Source: Stichopus chloronotus
Taxonomy: Eukaryota; Echinodermata; Holothuroidea; Aspidochirotida; Stichopodidae
Assembly (NCBI GenBank): GCA_021234535.1
Contig: CM037840.1
Span: forward strand, 1,992,421-2,056,420
Length of the DNA: 64,000 bases
Reading direction: 5' to 3'
Part shown: positions 59,881 to 64,000 of the stretch, one piece after another
Layout: each line of letters starts with the position of its first letter
Numbering within the stretch: the first letter of the stretch is position 1
Translations under genes and position numbers: made by a program
The notes under the pieces: model-generated
Told to the model about the DNA's origin: nothing
Database searches by the model: none
Seen by the model: only the letters and a program-made list of their open reading frames with translations

Positions 59881-62800
59881 CTGTGAAAAATGCAATTGTG
59901 AAACAAACAAAACTATACGTATGTGGAAAAAAAGGGTAGGCATTTACAGTATGGTGTCCCTCGGTCAGAGAGGATTAATGATCTGAAAATATAAAAGTGA
60001 CATTGTATTAGTCGCGGATGAGCATCGCGGTGATATCAGCTTCTCGTAAAATTTGACTTAGAAAAAGGAATAAGGGTTAAAATATCAGGGTTGCATTTGC
60101 AACATGTCCTTCCCATATTTGCTGCTGTCTTTACATGTTTACATCTTATAGCATCAGTAGAAACAAGACACTGTACTTTACATATAAAGTACATGCCACT
60201 TATTCTGAGACTGTGAATCAATTTGGGAAAAAAATGGCTGCCAATCTGAGACACAAGCGTTCAGAAATGTCAAACAAACAGTTCTGTAAGTAGACGGTTT
60301 CAGTTCCTCCTAAAATTGCCCCGTCTGCGGGAAAGATGATACGGACACACCGTACGCCTGCTGTCTATCAGATATGTAAGAACACAGAAAACATGTTCAA
60401 CATTGGTGATCACATATTGCCAGAAAAAACCTATATGTCACAATGCATCAAGTTAACCACAAACACTGCACTGAGGATCATCAACAAGGCCCTGCACAAT
60501 AGGCCTGCAGTACAGTATCTGGGCAATTCCTGTATGTATACAGTAGTTCAAAAGTGTATGGCAGCCAAGCTGTGTTGCTACTGCAATTCTTTCAGTAAAA
60601 TGAGTATCTGTTCCAATGCATGAATTAGAACATAATTCTCTCCTCTATCATAGTACAGGAGAGAATTATGTTTTAACACTGACTGTGCAAGTTCTGCAAA
60701 TTTTCTGCACACCCTTTTTTTTCTAATGAAGCATTGTAAGTTAGTGTACAGTACTGTAGTTTAAAGGGAATAAGCAGTCACCCCAACTTTATTCTGAGGC
60801 ATCAGCTAAATCTTACAAATCTCCTCTTTTATATCTCACAAGTATCATTCACAATATTTCACTGTTGTGTATTAAAATTAAACAAATAAGTTACATAATG
60901 ATTAATTTAGCAATCCAGCCACAAAAATATTGCCACTTGATGCAAAAGAGCCATCCATAAAACAGGAGAGGGGACTATGCTAATAATAACGGGGGTGACT
61001 GCATTTTCCCTTTAATTTTTCTATTCATCTCACAGTATTGTTTATATGATACTGTACATAAGGCTCTTCAGCGACACCAAGTTCAGTACTGTACCGTACA
61101 ATGGTCGGCATGAAATTTTTTCACTGAACGATAAGAACAACAATAACTACTGTACAAATCTGAAATGTAGAAAAGTTATCAGTAGTCCTGCATAGAGTAG
61201 TTCAGGGGCAATTTTGAGTACAGTTCAGTATGTAAGTACTGTGTAAGCTACTGTTGGCCTAAAATCTAAAATACATGGACACCACATGGAAACTTGCTGC
61301 ACTTATCATTGCTTTCCTTCAAAACTTTATTACTGTATGCTGCTCAATAACAATCAATTTAAGCAGAAACCTTGACACAAATCATCTGCCATTCTTGTAG
61401 AGTGGTATGTTGAGTCATGAATGCAACTTCAGCAGTAAATATTTAATATACATACAGAATTTGGCATACTGTACAGCACTGCATATTGTATAATCAGTAT
61501 ACTAGGCCATTTGTGTTCAGGTGCTAGGCTATGGGACAACACATGTTGAGAACTGAGGCCTACTGTATTTTCTGTGAGGAGTGGCATGTCTGGTAAAATT
61601 CAGTGTGAGGTGATAAAGTAAATTTGCAACCATGGTGGCAGAAAATCAAGTTATGGTATGATCTGTGTATGAAAATCCCAGAGTTGAATTGAACTTATTT
61701 TTCTACTGGGGGTGTAGCCAGATTATAAAAGTGATGTGAGGTTTTACAGAAGGGAAACCTAAAATTTTCACTTGTGCCATCCTGTGAATCAATAAATCTA
61801 TCTTTTATGTGAACCTGCGTATTCAAATTTATTAGTTAGAAAAGATCATAAAATGAGCGAGTAACTTTAGAGTACCCCACCTCAGTGAAAGACACTATTT
61901 TAAATACTGGATACAGATTCCTACAGTAGTCAATATGACATTTTAGGGGTGTTTGCTTTGGATATTTAAAATGGCATAACCTACTGTATCTTTTACAAAA
62001 AAAAAACATACTGGACAGAGGATATGATTCGTAGAGCCTTCATAGTTGCTTCAGAAAATTCTCATGAACTAGTCTCAGGTTTCTTCAATTACTCAGTGTA
62101 GAACTTCTCCTACCCACCCCCCTTCCCTCAACTTGATGTTGGTCACTGGGAATGCATTTGTGGCTTGGTTCCTACAGTAGTTGTAGTCATAGGGCGAGGT
62201 CTTCGTCACTGGAAATCCATTTGTGGCTGGATTCCTAGTCATAGTCCTGGTGGCTTGACTACAACTAGAAATGCGAATGTGCAGTGAAAATTGTTGAGGT
62301 GTATTGTATAGTTGTACCACAATGAGTTGTCAGCATTAAAGGAAAGCTTGTTAACATTGAACCAGATATACTTAGCTGGCCAATGAAGTTTTGCACTTAC
62401 TACTGTACAGTACATAGCATCATCACTAGAACAAAATATATTGGTGTCATCAGCAAAATAACAAATTTCATAATCTTTGATTCTGAGCAGACGCCATTAA
62501 TACATAAAATGGGTAGTTCTGGTCTTAAGATTGACCCCTGTGGTACTGTACACCAGACACCATGTACTTAGTGTCTGAATTAATATTACCAACATGGTAT
62601 TGCTTCCTGTTGAAGCTGTCGGAGTGTAGGCCTGTGGCACGTACCGTATTGTAAAGTAAATCATGTACACGCAGCACATGTGATGACGATTCGTGAAACC
62701 GGTTCTTGTATTGGCACCTATACTTGCAAATTCATGAACTCGGCTTACATTTATTACAAAATAGGACGATGCACTTTCCTGAAAATACTCCATTTTATGT

Positions 62801-64000
62801 GAAGATTGTGGAAGGTCACATGAATAAGTCCATAACTGGATTGAAAACCAACGGTAAGGCCAACTTCAATTCGATTTGCACGAGTACTAAAATTTAATAT
62901 TTGAAAGTCGGGTCTCGTAAGCAACGAAAACATAATGCACTATTCTATATCAATCACCTATTCAGCTGAAAGAATGTACAATCACGCACATGACATGATG
63001 TACTATAGCAAAACAATGTTACACTAGCAAACGTCGTCCTTTAATTCATGTTGAGACGTGTACTCATTGAAATGTCCGCCAATATCAGAAAAAGGCGGGT
63101 TTGATTCAACATCAATTACTTGAAAGCCTTCAGGAATCTTTCCTTAAATTCTGTCAATAAGAGCGTGATATCAACAGATGACAACTGTTAACAGTTATAG
63201 ATGTAGGCGGCTCGATCTACGTAGGTTGGTTGACAATGACATACAGGAAAGGCGGAAAGTACATTCAATGTTGAAAAAGGGCACTCAACCTACTCATGAG
63301 ATTGTATTTGTGTGTAGTGCGATCAAGGAGGTCGTGACAAATGGGATCTCCTCATCCCCCCTTCCCTCCCCTCCCACAAATAAGAAATGTTAGAGAAACG
63401 ATATCGCAAAATCATCTGCCATGTTGAAATTGTCCATATCTCACTGAGTCTAGCATATTTTATGGCATAAAATAAGCCCTGGTAATTTCTGCTTACAGTC
63501 TCTTCAAAAGGAGCTCACCCCCCCCCCCCTACAGAACCAACGAAACTTTTTTTTTTTTTCGAAATCATTCATGATATCATGCCCTGTTTTAAGGCTGGAT
63601 ACATGCAGCCAGTAGAACACAAGGAAAACGCCGTTTGCGACCGACTATCCGAGGAGTACGTAAAACCAGTGAGGTGTATATAATGCACCTCTCTGGTAAA
63701 ACACAAAATTTCCTTGGGTTCTAAGCGCCATCCAAAGTGGCACTCCGCATATTCCACTAATTAGTAGCCTACATCAAACAAAATTCGGACAAATGATCTC
63801 TGTCCCAGTGCCTACGTTTTCAAATATTTGACTTCATAGAAAATTTAAAAGCGGATGCGTAGGCCTAATTCTGTTTAAATCTTGTATCACCTCAAACCAA
63901 TTACTGATACGTAATACCATTTATTTTTGAAGACTGATTTTCTTCACATGACTTTGAGCAATTTCCAGACATGATATTCCTGTTTCAAGGTTGGTTACAT
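59881..64000. other. Upstream intron or flank of the protease gene; no exon supported
   Basis: No signal peptide, membrane exon or upstream SEA sequence could be found on the minus strand. A hairpin lies at 60629-60672, and an imperfect 66-bp-period direct repeat at about 62142-62255 (GTCACTGGGAATGCATTTG and GTCACTGGAAATCCATTTG). A C run and T run lie at 63518 and 63548. Confidence 0.5.
60629..60672. repeat. Perfect 16-bp inverted repeat with 12-nt loop
   Basis: AACATAATTCTCTCCT at 60629-60644 and its exact reverse complement at 60657-60672. It could form a hairpin in DNA or RNA; it is shorter than a typical microRNA precursor. Confidence 0.7.

Noticed and set aside
60336..60623. 95-codon plus-strand ORF
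   Set aside because: No family feature, no splice-site support and no match to any exon pattern here.

Overview
The window is animal nuclear DNA: AT-rich, with long introns, micro- and minisatellites, and several families of decayed transposable elements. Domain content (SEA, EGF and many sushi modules joined by phase-1 introns, ending in a trypsin-like protease) points to a marine invertebrate deuterostome. An echinoderm, possibly a sea cucumber, is my best guess from style alone; no sequence here fixes the species.

Left third (1-21,950): a nest of repeats. Two inverted arms (about 45-2453 and 19212-21921) face each other across about 16.8 kb. Each arm holds a tRNA-like piece with pol III box motifs and a roughly 380-bp block that is almost identical between arms while the flanks differ visibly. 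The spacer holds a satellite of about 770 bp per unit. One unit took up a solo LTR (973 bp, TG...CA ends, 5-bp target duplication), and that unit was then tandemly copied to give three 1744/1744/1741-bp higher-order repeats. A 5'-truncated, frameshifted L1/Tx1-type LINE with poly(A) and a target-site duplication lies at 16464-18867.

Middle (21,951-27,112): no convincing gene. It holds a short non-autonomous hAT element (25214-25595, 8-bp target duplication with one mismatch) and simple sequence, and presumably the 3' untranslated region of the gene to its right.

Right two thirds (27,113-59,880, minus strand): one large gene, read right to left. Twenty-four exons were placed by frame, splice sites and domain: three for a SEA domain, a short linker, one EGF, fifteen sushi/CCP modules (one exon each), and four for a trypsin-like protease with an intact His-Asp-Ser triad. 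All exons join in frame, giving 1337 residues plus a stop codon. The start is not in the window. A possible 39-bp micro-exon lies between EGF and the first sushi. Every sushi module has six cysteines, as in selectins, instead of the usual four. The sushi array shows recent exon duplication: a three-copy family with a relic exon and an exon-less flank copy, and an A-A-B-B-A pattern nearer the protease. The domain order suggests a secreted or membrane-anchored zymogen with a long binding stalk, plausibly in a complement- or clotting-like cascade; that role is inference.

Far right (59,881-64,000): upstream intron or flank, with no exon I can support and a perfect 16-bp hairpin.
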